DNA of 64,000 nt, from contig NZ_JAAIXY010000024.1 in assembly GCF_010894455.1 (NCBI RefSeq), forward strand, positions 1 through 64,000, written 5' to 3'. Made by a program: the position numbers and the translations under genes. Every line of letters begins with the position of its first letter. Position 1 is the first letter of the stretch. Positions 15,852-23,716 of the stretch are shown here, one piece after another. The notes under the pieces were generated by a model. It was not told the origin of the DNA. It ran no database searches and saw nothing but the letters and a program-made list of their open reading frames with translations. The DNA comes from Myxococcus eversor (lineage in GTDB: Bacteria > Myxococcota > Myxococcia > Myxococcales > Myxococcaceae).

Positions 15852-16058
15852 ATGCAGACGACGAAGCAGATTGAAGTGGACGGGCAGGGGAAGCACATCA
15901 AGCACAACGGAGTGAAGTACCGCCCGTTCTCGCTGGCCACGGTTTTGAGCGAGGGGAAGGCATCGGTGAACTTCCCCCGCCCCAGCACCTCGGATGACAG
16001 CTACGCCACGGTGACCCAGGGGGAGCTGTCCGAGGCCTGGAAGCCCGCCGGAGTCTGA
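15852..16058 (+). CDS. Hypothetical protein
   Basis: 68 residues. A GGGGAG Shine-Dalgarno lies upstream of ATG 15852, and it is the first gene after the strong promoter. Sequence: KQIEVDGQGKHIKHNGVKYRPFSLATVL, probably beta-rich. No family recognised. A GC-rich hairpin follows, so it may be expressed as a separate short transcript. Confidence 0.6.
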   Translation: MQTTKQIEVDGQGKHIKHNGVKYRPFSLATVLSEGKASVNFPRPSTSDDSYATVTQGELSEAWKPAGV

Positions 16059-16063
16059 AGTAC

Positions 16064-16093
16064 CGGGGCCGCCGCCAGCACGGGGTGGCCCCG
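16064..16093 (+). terminator. GC-rich hairpin, possible terminator
   Basis: CGGGGCC (16064-16070) pairs with GGCCCCG (16087-16093) around a 16-nt loop, 5 bp after the stop of the preceding gene. There is no T tract, so termination is unproven. Confidence 0.35.
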
Positions 16094-16169
16094 CCCCTCT
16101 GGGGGCCGCCGGGCCAGGCACAGGCCCCCAGGACGCCCTGGGCTATGTTTGAGGGCGGGAGGAGGAAGG

Positions 16170-16466
16170 ATGACGGTTTGCATAGCGCGTGGGGATGGGT
16201 GGGTGTGCGAGAGGGAGGCCAAGACCAAGGGGTTTTGCTCGGGCCACTACCAACAGGTTTTCCGGAAGAAGCCGCTGGCACCACTCAAGGGGGAGCACGG
16301 CGCCCCAGCTGAGGAGTCGGTGCACAAGGCGGTGCGGTACCCGAAGTCCGACGCCGAAGCCATCGCGGCGCTGGCGAAGGCGAGGGACCTCGATGAGGCG
16401 GTGCTGTACCGGGAAGCCGTCGCGCAGTACTTGCGGCGGGAGAAGCCGGGACAGGACGGCGGGTAG
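16170..16466 (+). CDS. Zinc-motif protein
   Basis: 98 residues; ATG 16170 chosen because GGAGGAAGG sits just upstream (an in-frame TTG at 16149 was rejected). CIARGDGWVCEREAKTKGFCSGHYQQ gives a C...C...C-x2-H motif, followed by a helical segment (SDAEAIAALAKARDLDEAVLYREAVAQYLRR) similar to that in the protein at 15269. Probably a paralogue. Confidence 0.55.
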   Translation: MTVCIARGDGWVCEREAKTKGFCSGHYQQVFRKKPLAPLKGEHGAPAEESVHKAVRYPKSDAEAIAALAKARDLDEAVLYREAVAQYLRREKPGQDGG

Positions 16467-16505
16467 TCATCCCACTTGTCTGCGGGACCATCGAAAGGAG
16501 GACGC

Positions 16506-16964
16506 ATGGTGAAGGTTCACGTGAAGCGAATCGGGACGCATGACCTGCCGCTGCCGGCATACGAGAATGACGGTGCCGCCGGCATGGACCTGCGGGTCTG
16601 CGTCCAGAGTCGGAACCCGGCAGGCGGCGAGGGGTGGGACGGCATCCACGTCAAGGCGGGAGCTACCGTCCGGCTACATAGCGGCTTCGCCTTCTCCATC
16701 CCTTCAGGCCACGAGGGACAAGTCCGGCCGCGAGGAAGCTCCAATTTGCGAGGGCTGAACGTTCACCTCGAAACCATCAACAGCGGGTATGGCGGCGAAG
16801 TTTTTATGGTGGTGACGGCGGGCAACTCCGACGTGCAGTTCCGGCACGGGGAGCGCATTGCCCTATTCGTCATTGCTCCCGTTGTGCGTGCAGAGCTTGT
16901 CGAGACGGATGACTTTCCGGATTCGGCGCCTGGGTCCGGCTGCATGCCCGCTGGTCCCCGGTGA
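16506..16964 (+). CDS. dUTPase-like protein, active site altered
   Basis: 152 residues from ATG 16506, preceded by AAAGGAGG. Trimeric dUTPase motifs are recognisable: I (AAGMDLRV), II (RPRGSSNLRG), III (TINSGYGGEV) and IV (RHGERIALFVIAPV). The motif III aspartate that activates the catalytic water (ID in the family) is Asn here. Motif V, the C-terminal arm normally reading GGFGSTG, is lost: after PGSG the protein ends CMPAGPR, encoded by a repeat copied from elsewhere. Catalysis is doubtful; it may be decaying or act as a nucleotide-binding regulator. Confidence 0.8.
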   Translation: MVKVHVKRIGTHDLPLPAYENDGAAGMDLRVCVQSRNPAGGEGWDGIHVKAGATVRLHSGFAFSIPSGHEGQVRPRGSSNLRGLNVHLETINSGYGGEVFMVVTAGNSDVQFRHGERIALFVIAPVVRAELVETDDFPDSAPGSGCMPAGPR

Positions 16965-16974
16965 GGTAGCCATG
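16945..16974 (+). repeat. Gene-end direct repeat, copy 2
   Basis: Copy of 15241-15271. It encodes the aberrant last residues of the dUTPase and its stop codon, then leads into the zinc-motif gene at 16998, as copy 1 leads into the zinc-motif gene at 15269. This indicates duplication of a segment made of one gene's end plus the next gene. Confidence 0.8.
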
Positions 16975-16997
16975 CGAATCCAGGAGAGGAGGGGAAA

Positions 16998-17351
16998 GTG
17001 ACGGCGTGTGCCCAGGAGAGGTGCACAATCGGCGACTGCACCCGCACCGCCGCGCCAGGTCGGAGGCAGTGCCACGCGCATCAGAAGAGGGCGACGCGGG
17101 GCCAGTCCCTGTCCACGCCCGTGGCGGAGACGTACGCCACGCCGTGGGAGAGGCTCGTCGCGGCCGCCCTGGCCTACGCGGACGCTGGCGACGACGAGGA
17201 GGAGTTCGCGAGGGCGAAGGACCGGCTCCGGAAGGCTGCCCAGTCCTATGCCCGTAGCCTGCTCCTTCAGCCTCCGGCACCCCTGGCCCCTCGGGCGCGG
17301 AAGGAGAGCGGGGCCGGGCAGCTCGAGCTGTGGCCCGAGTCCAAGGGCTAG
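16998..17351 (+). CDS. Zinc-motif protein
   Basis: 117 residues; GTG 16998 preceded by GAGAGGAGGGG. CTIGDCTRTAAPGRRQCHAHQKRATRG repeats the C-x4-C...C-x2-H plan and even the following basic RG of the protein at 15269. The C-terminal half is helical. Part of the duplicated family. Confidence 0.55.
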   Translation: MTACAQERCTIGDCTRTAAPGRRQCHAHQKRATRGQSLSTPVAETYATPWERLVAAALAYADAGDDEEEFARAKDRLRKAAQSYARSLLLQPPAPLAPRARKESGAGQLELWPESKG

Positions 17352-17420
17352 CGCTGGCTTGCGAGGTATCCCCCGACGCTGAAAGCATACACCCCTGCTC
17401 ATTCATCTGACGGGGGGACC

Positions 17421-17765
17421 ATGACCAGGTTGATGGTGTTGCTCGTGGCTGCGCTGACACTGCAGGGGTGCGACATGGAGACGAAGGCCGGAGACTCCTG
17501 CAAGGCCGAAGGCGTGGGGTCCAGAACGTGCGGCGACGGGGATGTTCTTCACTGTGTTCCCTCGTCGGCCGGTGGTTCGTGGGAACTCCTCGAGAACTGT
17601 CCCAGGGGCTCCGACTGCGACCTCGACTCCTTCGCCTGCGAGTCCACCTCGGGCGGCGGTGGAGGCACGTGCTGCAAGCGCTGCGGGACCACGAGCAAGC
17701 CCTGTGGTGACTCCTGCATCCCGAAGGCGAACACGTGCCACCAGGGGCCGGGGTGCGCGTGTTGA
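17421..17765 (+). CDS. Cys-rich lipoprotein
   Basis: 114 residues. Type II signal peptide: MTRLMVLLVAALTLQGC with the lipidated Cys at 17. The mature part has many cysteines. The C-terminus CCKRC...KPCGDSCIPKANTCHQGPGCAC is a Cys-rich module seen in secreted proteobacterial proteins. Likely an outer-membrane or periplasmic lysogenic-conversion protein (moron). Expressed from its own 69-bp leader. Confidence 0.7.
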   Translation: MTRLMVLLVAALTLQGCDMETKAGDSCKAEGVGSRTCGDGDVLHCVPSSAGGSWELLENCPRGSDCDLDSFACESTSGGGGGTCCKRCGTTSKPCGDSCIPKANTCHQGPGCAC

Positions 17766-17944
17766 ACGAGCTCAAGGATTGGGTGCGCCGAATGCAGTAC
17801 GTCTATTGGCGCGAGGAACTGGAGCGACGGAAGGATCTGCGGCTTGCTACGGCGGACGGAAGCCCGGCATGGATTGCCGCAGATAAGCTGGTTGATGAGG
17901 CCGAGATGCGCGTGACGAGGCTCATGAGAGAGCTCAACCTCTAG
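17759..17944 (+). CDS. Hypothetical protein
   Basis: 61 residues from GTG 17759, which overlaps the lipoprotein stop. Charged helices (LKDWVRRMQYVYWREELERRKD, VDEAEMRVTRLMREL). No family recognised. Confidence 0.5.
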   Translation: MLNELKDWVRRMQYVYWREELERRKDLRLATADGSPAWIAADKLVDEAEMRVTRLMRELNL

Positions 17945-17988
17945 TCCGCTGACGGACGCCGTCCACGAGCGCCCCGACGCTGGTCTGC

Positions 17989-18675
17989 ATGGCAGGTGTT
18001 GATGCCCGTGCCCGGGGCGAGTCGGCGGATGGTGAAGAAGGGGCTGCCCGCCCCCTGACGGTGGACCAGCAGCGTCTCTGTGAGATGTGGCGCCCGCTGG
18101 CCGTGGGGCTGACGCTGAAGCGCCTGCACGGGGCTGGGCTCGGGCACCACGAGGACGAGGCCGCGGGGCTGGCTGCCGATGCGCTGGTGAGTGCCGCCCA
18201 GCGGTGGGTGCCCTCCGAGAGTCGATTCCCCTGGTACCTCCGGATGCGTGTCCAGGCGGTGATGTCGCGTTTCATCCACCGACACCCCGAGACGACGAGC
18301 CTGGACGAATTGCTCCCTGGCAGCGACCTGGACACCTTCGCCAGCCGGCTCGCGGCTGGGCGCGAGGAGGAGGGTGCCGCCAGTGATGCCCGGGAGCTGG
18401 CGCAGCGGGCGGAGGCGGAGATTGTCGCCCGGCTGGTCCAAGGGCGGGACGGGGATGTGGCCCGCCGTCAGGCACACGAGGCCTTCGAGATTTGGTGGGG
18501 GTGCGCGATGGAGGGCCGCTCCGGCGCCGAGGTGGCCCGCGAGCGCGGAGTCTCCCCGCAGGCCGTGGCGATGCGGCTGGCCCGCGTCCAGCGCGTCGTT
18601 GAGGCGTGGGGACGGGTGGTGCGAGGGGAGGCGCCACGGAGGCAGAGGACGGCACCGCTCCGGCCCGGCGTGTAG
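17989..18675 (+). CDS. Sigma-factor-like late regulator
   Basis: 228 residues. Residues about 35-115 resemble sigma-70 region 2 (GLAADALVSAAQRWVPSESRFPWYLRMRVQAVMSRFIHRHPE, then TSLDELLPG). Residues about 165-215 resemble region 4 with a helix-turn-helix (GRSGAEVARERGVSPQAVAMRLARVQRVVEAW). Placed directly before the terminase genes, it is a good candidate for switching on late head-tail transcription. Its target promoter is not identified. Confidence 0.65.
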   Translation: MAGVDARARGESADGEEGAARPLTVDQQRLCEMWRPLAVGLTLKRLHGAGLGHHEDEAAGLAADALVSAAQRWVPSESRFPWYLRMRVQAVMSRFIHRHPETTSLDELLPGSDLDTFASRLAAGREEEGAASDARELAQRAEAEIVARLVQGRDGDVARRQAHEAFEIWWGCAMEGRSGAEVARERGVSPQAVAMRLARVQRVVEAWGRVVRGEAPRRQRTAPLRPGV

Positions 18676-19314
18676 TTGCCCCGGAAGCCGTCCACGCCCG
18701 CGCCAAGACTTGTCGCCGTGGCACGAAAGCCCCCCAGCACCCAGCCTGACGCCCCGGAGCCGGATGACGGCACGGGCGATGCCTCGCGCGAGCTGACGCC
18801 CAAGCAGCGCGCCTTCGTCCGGGAGTACCTGAAGGACTCCTGCGCGGCTCAGGCCGCCATTCGCGCCGGCTACTCCGCGAAGACGGCGGACTCGGCGGGC
18901 TCGCGGTTGTTGAGGAATGTCAAGGTTCAGGCTGCGCTGGAGGAGATGGAGGCGGCGCTCGCCGAGGCGGTGGGGGACGAAGTCACCGTCGAGGTGGCGG
19001 AGGTCATCCGCGAGCTGCGGTACCTGGCCTTCTCCGACATCGGCCAGGGCGTCGGCGAGCTGGGCGGGGTGCGCAACCTGAAGGACATGCCCGAGGGCTT
19101 CCGCCGGGCGATCTCCAGCATCGAGGTGGAGGAGCTGTTCGAAGGGAAGGGCGAGGAGCGGGAGCAGGTCGGCATCGTCACGAAGGTGAAGCTCTGGCCG
19201 AAGGACAAGGCGCTGGAGCTGCTCGGCAGGTTCCTGAAGATGTTCACCGACAAGGTGGACCTCGAAGCCACTCTCAAGAAGAGCCACGAGGACGCGCTGG
19301 GAGAGCTGGAGTGA
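18676..19314 (+). CDS. Terminase small subunit
   Basis: 212 residues if started at TTG 18676, immediately after the sigma-like gene; GTG 18718 is the alternative start. The core LTPKQRAFVREYLKDSCAAQAAIRAGYSAKTADSAGSRLLRNVKVQAALEE is the DNA-binding HTH of the Terminase_2 family. It binds the packaging site and recruits TerL, whose gene overlaps its end by 4 bp. Confidence 0.88.
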   Translation: MPRKPSTPAPRLVAVARKPPSTQPDAPEPDDGTGDASRELTPKQRAFVREYLKDSCAAQAAIRAGYSAKTADSAGSRLLRNVKVQAALEEMEAALAEAVGDEVTVEVAEVIRELRYLAFSDIGQGVGELGGVRNLKDMPEGFRRAISSIEVEELFEGKGEEREQVGIVTKVKLWPKDKALELLGRFLKMFTDKVDLEATLKKSHEDALGELE

Positions 19315-20897
19315 GCGTGGCGCGCCAGGCCCGGCGGAGCCCGTCCGTCCGGACGCAGGTGGCCCGGGGGCGGGAGCCTCGCATCCTCCGGAAGCGGCTC
19401 GGGCGGCAGCGGCCCGAGAAGAAGGCCCTGCTGTCGCCGCGCGAAAAGGCCATTCGCCAGCGGTTGAAGGACGACTTCCCACACTACTCGTCGCGGTGCC
19501 TCTTCATCCGGACGAAGAAGGGGGGCGTCGAGCCCTTCGTCCTCAACGCGGCCCAGACGTACCTGCACAAGCGCCTGGCGGAGCAGCTCCGGGTGACGGG
19601 ACGGGTGCGTGCCCTCATCGTGAAGGGGCGCCAGCAGGGCTGCACCACCTACGTGCAGGGGCGTTTCTTCCAGGCCCTGTCTCACCGCGAGGGCGTCCGG
19701 GCCTACATCCTCACGCACGAGGACGCGGCCACCAACAACGTCTTCGAGATGACGAAGCGGTACTACGAGAACTGCCCCGCTCTCGTCAGGCCCAGCAAGG
19801 GCGCCGCGAACGCGAAGGAGCTCGTCTTCGACAAGCTCTCGTCCGGGTACAAGGTGGGCACCGCGGGCAGCAAGGGGACGGGGCGCTCCTCCACGGTGCA
19901 GTACTTCCACGGCAGCGAGGTGGCGTACTGGCCCAACGCCGACACCCACGTGGCCGGTGTCCTCCAGGCGGTGCCAGACGAGGACGGGACCGAAGTCATC
20001 CTCGAGTCCACCAGCAACGGGCCCGAGGGACTCTTCTACGACCTGTGCATGGCGGCGCAGCGGGGGGAGGGCGACTACCAGCTCATCTTCATCCCCTGGT
20101 TTTGGAGCTCCGAGTACCGGAAGAAGGTGCCGGCGGGCCTCGCCCTCACCTCGGAGGAGGAGCGCTACAAGGAGGCGCACGGCCTCGATGACGGGCAGAT
20201 GGCCTGGCGCCGGGCCAAGGTGGTGGAGCTGGGCGGCGTGCACCACTTCCGGCGCGAGTACCCGGCGACGGTGGAGGAGGCCTTCAAGGCCGCTGCGGTG
20301 GGCGCGCTGTGGACGCAGGAGCTTCTGGACCTGCACCGCGTGGCGGAGCGCCCCAGGGATGCCGAGGGCAAGCCGCTGCCGATGGTGCGCGTGGCCGTGG
20401 CGGTGGACCCTGCCGGCGGCGATGGGCCGGACAACGACGAGGTGGGCATTGTCTGCGCGGGCGTCGCCTCCAACGGGCACGCCTACGTGTGGCGGGACGA
20501 CTCGGCGAAGTACACGGCGGAGGGCTGGGCCTCCAAGGCCCTGGCCGTCTACGAGAAGGAGATGGCCGACGTCCTCGTGGGCGAGAAGAACTACGGCGGC
20601 GACATGGTGGAGACCACCATCCGCAGCAAGGCCCGTGAGTCGCGCAAGCACGTCAACGTGAAGGTGGTGACGGCCTCGCGTGGCAAGGCGAAGCGCGCGG
20701 CCCCCGTGGCGGCCCTCTACGAGCGTGGCCTCGTGCACCACGTGGGCCGCCTCATTGCCCTGGAAGACGAGCAGACGACGTGGGTGCCGGGCGAGACGAA
20801 GTGGAGCCCCAACCGCATGGACGCCGCAGTGTGGGCACTGACGGAGCTGATGCTGGGCAAGGGCGCCGACACCTTCAAGGTGGGGAGCTACCGGTGA
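19311..20897 (+). CDS. Terminase large subunit
   Basis: 528 residues from GTG 19311. The ATPase half has a Walker-A-like KGRQQGCTTYVQGR (about 104), the adenine-side YILTHEDAATNNVFEM segment and a Walker-B/coupling region around EVILESTSNG. The nuclease half starts at VAVDPAGGDGPDNDEVGIV (about 364) with RNase H-like acidic residues and ends near the PNRMDAAVWALTEL motif typical of TerL. Motor for DNA packaging. Confidence 0.92.
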   Translation: MSVARQARRSPSVRTQVARGREPRILRKRLGRQRPEKKALLSPREKAIRQRLKDDFPHYSSRCLFIRTKKGGVEPFVLNAAQTYLHKRLAEQLRVTGRVRALIVKGRQQGCTTYVQGRFFQALSHREGVRAYILTHEDAATNNVFEMTKRYYENCPALVRPSKGAANAKELVFDKLSSGYKVGTAGSKGTGRSSTVQYFHGSEVAYWPNADTHVAGVLQAVPDEDGTEVILESTSNGPEGLFYDLCMAAQRGEGDYQLIFIPWFWSSEYRKKVPAGLALTSEEERYKEAHGLDDGQMAWRRAKVVELGGVHHFRREYPATVEEAFKAAAVGALWTQELLDLHRVAERPRDAEGKPLPMVRVAVAVDPAGGDGPDNDEVGIVCAGVASNGHAYVWRDDSAKYTAEGWASKALAVYEKEMADVLVGEKNYGGDMVETTIRSKARESRKHVNVKVVTASRGKAKRAAPVAALYERGLVHHVGRLIALEDEQTTWVPGETKWSPNRMDAAVWALTELMLGKGADTFKVGSYR

Positions 20898-21397
20898 GCG
20901 TCGCGTGCGCCACCGCGCCGGCACCGGGTGCCGTCCTGTACGTGTCCGGCCCGTACCGCGTCTGGGTGCGGCGCACCGTGCTGGCGAAGGCCCAGCGCCT
21001 GGCCCGCGTGCGTGCCCCGCTGGAGACGGGCGGGCTGCTGCTGGGGCAGGTGGTGGACGGCGAGGCCCACGTGCTGGCGCTGACGGGCCCGGGGCGGCGC
21101 GCGCGTCGCAGCCGCCTGGGCTACGAGTCGGACGGGGCGCGGGACACCCGGCTGGTGGCGCGCGTCTACCCGCAGCTGCACTACCTGGGCGACTGGCACA
21201 CCCACCCGGGCGGCCCCGCGGTGCTGTCCGCGACGGACGTGGCCTCCATTCGGGGGGCGCTGTCGCCCTCCCGGCCCGAGGTGCTGCACCTGCTGCTGGC
21301 GGGCCCGGCCGACATGGGTGACGCCGTGGCCTCTCTCTTCACCCTGGTGTGCGGCGAGTCCGCCGCCCGCCGCATGACGCCCGAGGTGGCAGCGTGA
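20894..21397 (+). CDS. JAMM/MPN metallo-isopeptidase-like protein
   Basis: 167 residues from GTG 20894. Complete JAMM zinc site: Glu in LETGGLLLGQ, then HTH-PGG and the downstream Ser/Asp of VLSATD, giving E...H-x-H-(x)n-S-x2-D. This is the fold of Rpn11-type deubiquitinases and prokaryotic JAB peptidases. It lies between terminase and a proteasome-like gene, overlapping both by 4 bp, so the three are co-translated. A second JAB domain is fused in the tail protein at 53095. Possible roles: processing of head proteins, or protein-tag removal linked to its neighbour. Confidence 0.8.
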   Translation: MSVACATAPAPGAVLYVSGPYRVWVRRTVLAKAQRLARVRAPLETGGLLLGQVVDGEAHVLALTGPGRRARRSRLGYESDGARDTRLVARVYPQLHYLGDWHTHPGGPAVLSATDVASIRGALSPSRPEVLHLLLAGPADMGDAVASLFTLVCGESAARRMTPEVAA

Positions 21398-21930
21398 CGT
21401 GCATAGCTGGAGTGGTGGCGAAGGGCCGTGTGTACCTGGGAGGGGATAGCGCGGGCGTCGGTGGGTACGAGCTCACCGTCCGCTCGGACGTGAAGGTGTT
21501 CTCCAACGGCCCCTTCCTCATTGGCTTCACCTCGTCCTACCGCATGGGGCAGTTGCTCCAGCATGCCTTCAGCCCGCCACCGCCGCCGAGGAAGCCCGGG
21601 GCGCTGGGCCGGTACATGGTGGTGGACTTCGTCGACGCCGTGCGCGCGGCGCTGAAGGACAAGGGCTGGGCGACGAAGCAGAGCGAGCAGGAGCTGGGAG
21701 GCACCTTCCTCGTCGGCGTGGCGGGACACCTCTTCCGCCTCGAGGCCGACTACCAGGTGGGCGAGGCCCGAGACGGCTTCGACGCCGTGGGGTGTGGCAG
21801 CGAGGCCGCGCGTGGGGCGCTCTTCGCGTCCTGGCACCTCAAGCCCGAGTCCCGAGTGCGCATGGCGTTGCGTGCCGCGGAGCGCCTCAGCGCGGGCGTG
21901 CGCGGCCCCTTCCGGGTGGTGTCGGGGTGA
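21394..21930 (+). CDS. Proteasome/HslV-like Ntn hydrolase
   Basis: 178 residues from GTG 21394. After removal of fMet the mature N-terminus is Thr1-Cys-Ile-Ala-Gly. Counting from Thr1, Asp17 (GGDSAG) and Lys33 (SDVKVF) fall exactly at the catalytic positions of proteasome beta subunits and HslV, followed by an IGFTSSYRMGQLL strand/helix equivalent. Length fits HslV (about 175). No dedicated ATPase partner lies nearby in the head module. No classical prohead protease is visible in the window, so this is a candidate for that role. Confidence 0.75.
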   Translation: MTCIAGVVAKGRVYLGGDSAGVGGYELTVRSDVKVFSNGPFLIGFTSSYRMGQLLQHAFSPPPPPRKPGALGRYMVVDFVDAVRAALKDKGWATKQSEQELGGTFLVGVAGHLFRLEADYQVGEARDGFDAVGCGSEAARGALFASWHLKPESRVRMALRAAERLSAGVRGPFRVVSG

Positions 21931-22163
21931 GCTGCCGCGCACCCACGCCGCCGGTGGCCGGACGCCGCCGTGCCGCCTCCACCTGGCGCCTGCGCGGGCG
22001 CGGGCTGCCCCGTGCCGCCCGGCGCGACTCCACCGTGCTGGTGCTGCGCTTCTTCGCCTACCTCGAACACCGGACGTCCACGCGCTTGTCCCGGCTGTCC
22101 CTCCGGGCATGGCAGTACGTCCACCTCCGCCGCCCCGGCCATGCAGAGAGGGCCCGCCCATGA
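21927..22163 (+). CDS. Small basic protein
   Basis: 78 residues from GTG 21927, overlapping both neighbours by 4 bp. Arg-rich (RRRAASTWRLRGRGLPRAARRDS) with an aromatic helix (LVLRFFAYLEHR). No family recognised. Evidence is the coupling and lack of an alternative frame here. Confidence 0.45.
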   Translation: MSCRAPTPPVAGRRRAASTWRLRGRGLPRAARRDSTVLVLRFFAYLEHRTSTRLSRLSLRAWQYVHLRRPGHAERARP

Positions 22164-23716
22164 CGTCCGACGTGAGCAACAAGAGCAGCGCCTACAAGGC
22201 GATGGAGCCGCACTGGGCCATGGTGAAGGCCCTCCAGGGTGGCACGGAGGCCATGCGCGCCGCTGCGACGACGTACCTGCCTCGGCACGCGCGAGAGTCC
22301 GACGAGGCCTACAGCGAGCGCCTCCAGCGCAGCTTCCTCTTCAACTACTTCGAGACGTCCCTCTCCACGCTGGCGGAGATGCCCTTCACCAAGCCGGTGG
22401 TGCTGGCGGACTCCGCGCCCGAGGAGCTGCACAACCTCGTGGGCGACGTCGACAGGCAGGGCAACGACTTGACGTCCTGGGCCCGCAACGTCTTCACGGA
22501 CGGGCTGGCCAACGGGCTGACGCACATCCTCGTCGACTTCCCCAAGGTGGACAGGGCCCGGGTGCAGACACGGGCGGATGAGGTGGAGGCGGACGTCCGC
22601 CCCTACTTCGTCCACGTGCCTGCCGACTCGCTCCTGGCTGCCTACGCCACCGTGGAGGGCGGCGCCCAGGTGCTGACGCACATTCGCTTCCGCGAGACGG
22701 TGACGCGGGCGTCCGGCTTCGAGGAGGTGGCCGTGGAGCGCGTCCGTGTCCTCGAGCGGAAGGCCTGGGCGGTGTACGAAAAGGACGGGAACGGCGCCTG
22801 GGCGCAGGTAGACAGCGGGGAGAACACGCTGGGCTTCATCTCTCTCGTCACCTGGTACGCGGGCAAGCCGAAGGGCTTCATGCTCATCCGCCCGCCGTTG
22901 CTGTCCCTGGCGGAGAAGAACCTGGAGCACTGGCAGTCCGCCAGTGACCAGCGAAACATCCTCACGGTGGCGCGGTTCCCCATCTTGGCGGCCTCGGGCG
23001 TGACGGAGGCGTCGCCGCGGGAAGAGCGCACCAGCACGGAAGGGATGAGCGCCGAGGATGTGGAGTTCCTCGGGCGTCCCGGTGCGCGGGCGGGAATCAC
23101 CATCGGCCCCCACTCGCTGCTCACCACCACCAACCCCCAGGGGAAGTTCTACTACGTCGAGCACACCGGGGCGGCCATCGACGCCGGTGCGAAGGACCTG
23201 GAGCGCCTGGAGGACCAGATGGCGGCGCTCAGCATCGAACTGGTCGTCCGGAGGAAGGGCAACACCACGGCGACGGAGAAGGACATCAACACCGGGCAGA
23301 GCTACTCGAAGCTCCAGTCCATGGCCCGCCGCTTCGGAGATGCGCTTGCGCTGGCCTTCCACTTCGCGGCCCGGTGGGTGTCCCTGGAAGTGCCGGACGA
23401 CCAGCTGAAGGTGTCCGTCCACACGGACTTCGGCGTGGAGGAGGGCGACTCGCAGGGGCTGGAGGTACTCCTCAAGACGCGCCAGGCGCGGGACCTCTCC
23501 CGCCCGGCCTACCTGAAGGAACTCAAGCGGCGGGGCACTCTCTCCGCGGACTTCGACGTGGCGGTGAACCAGGAGGAACTGGATGCGGAGGGGCCTGCGT
23601 TGGGCACGCTTCGCTCCGAGCCGAAGGACAAGCCCCAGCTTCCCGGCCAGACGGTGCCCCCGCAGCCGCCCGCCGCTGGTGGCGGTCCCCCTGTCGCTGC
23701 TGGAGGTGCAGCGTGA
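22160..23716 (+). CDS. Phage portal protein (DUF4055-like)
   Basis: 518 residues from ATG 22160. Layout fits DUF4055 portal-like proteins: YLPRHARESDEAYSERLQRSFLFNYFETSLSTLAEMPF near the N-terminus, IPLVTWY-like FISLVTWYAGKP, NLEHWQSASDQRNIL in the middle, and DIEEQMAALS-like LERLEDQMAALSIELV before a Thr-rich loop. The C-terminus is Pro/Gly-rich. It forms the dodecameric DNA entry ring; position after TerL agrees. Confidence 0.85.
   Translation: MTSDVSNKSSAYKAMEPHWAMVKALQGGTEAMRAAATTYLPRHARESDEAYSERLQRSFLFNYFETSLSTLAEMPFTKPVVLADSAPEELHNLVGDVDRQGNDLTSWARNVFTDGLANGLTHILVDFPKVDRARVQTRADEVEADVRPYFVHVPADSLLAAYATVEGGAQVLTHIRFRETVTRASGFEEVAVERVRVLERKAWAVYEKDGNGAWAQVDSGENTLGFISLVTWYAGKPKGFMLIRPPLLSLAEKNLEHWQSASDQRNILTVARFPILAASGVTEASPREERTSTEGMSAEDVEFLGRPGARAGITIGPHSLLTTTNPQGKFYYVEHTGAAIDAGAKDLERLEDQMAALSIELVVRRKGNTTATEKDINTGQSYSKLQSMARRFGDALALAFHFAARWVSLEVPDDQLKVSVHTDFGVEEGDSQGLEVLLKTRQARDLSRPAYLKELKRRGTLSADFDVAVNQEELDAEGPALGTLRSEPKDKPQLPGQTVPPQPPAAGGGPPVAAGGAA

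Noticed and set aside
18927-20924. 665-residue minus-strand ORF opposite terminase
   Set aside because: Long antisense frames are common in very GC-rich coding DNA; it has no recognisable domain, and the terminase genes on the other strand explain the region.
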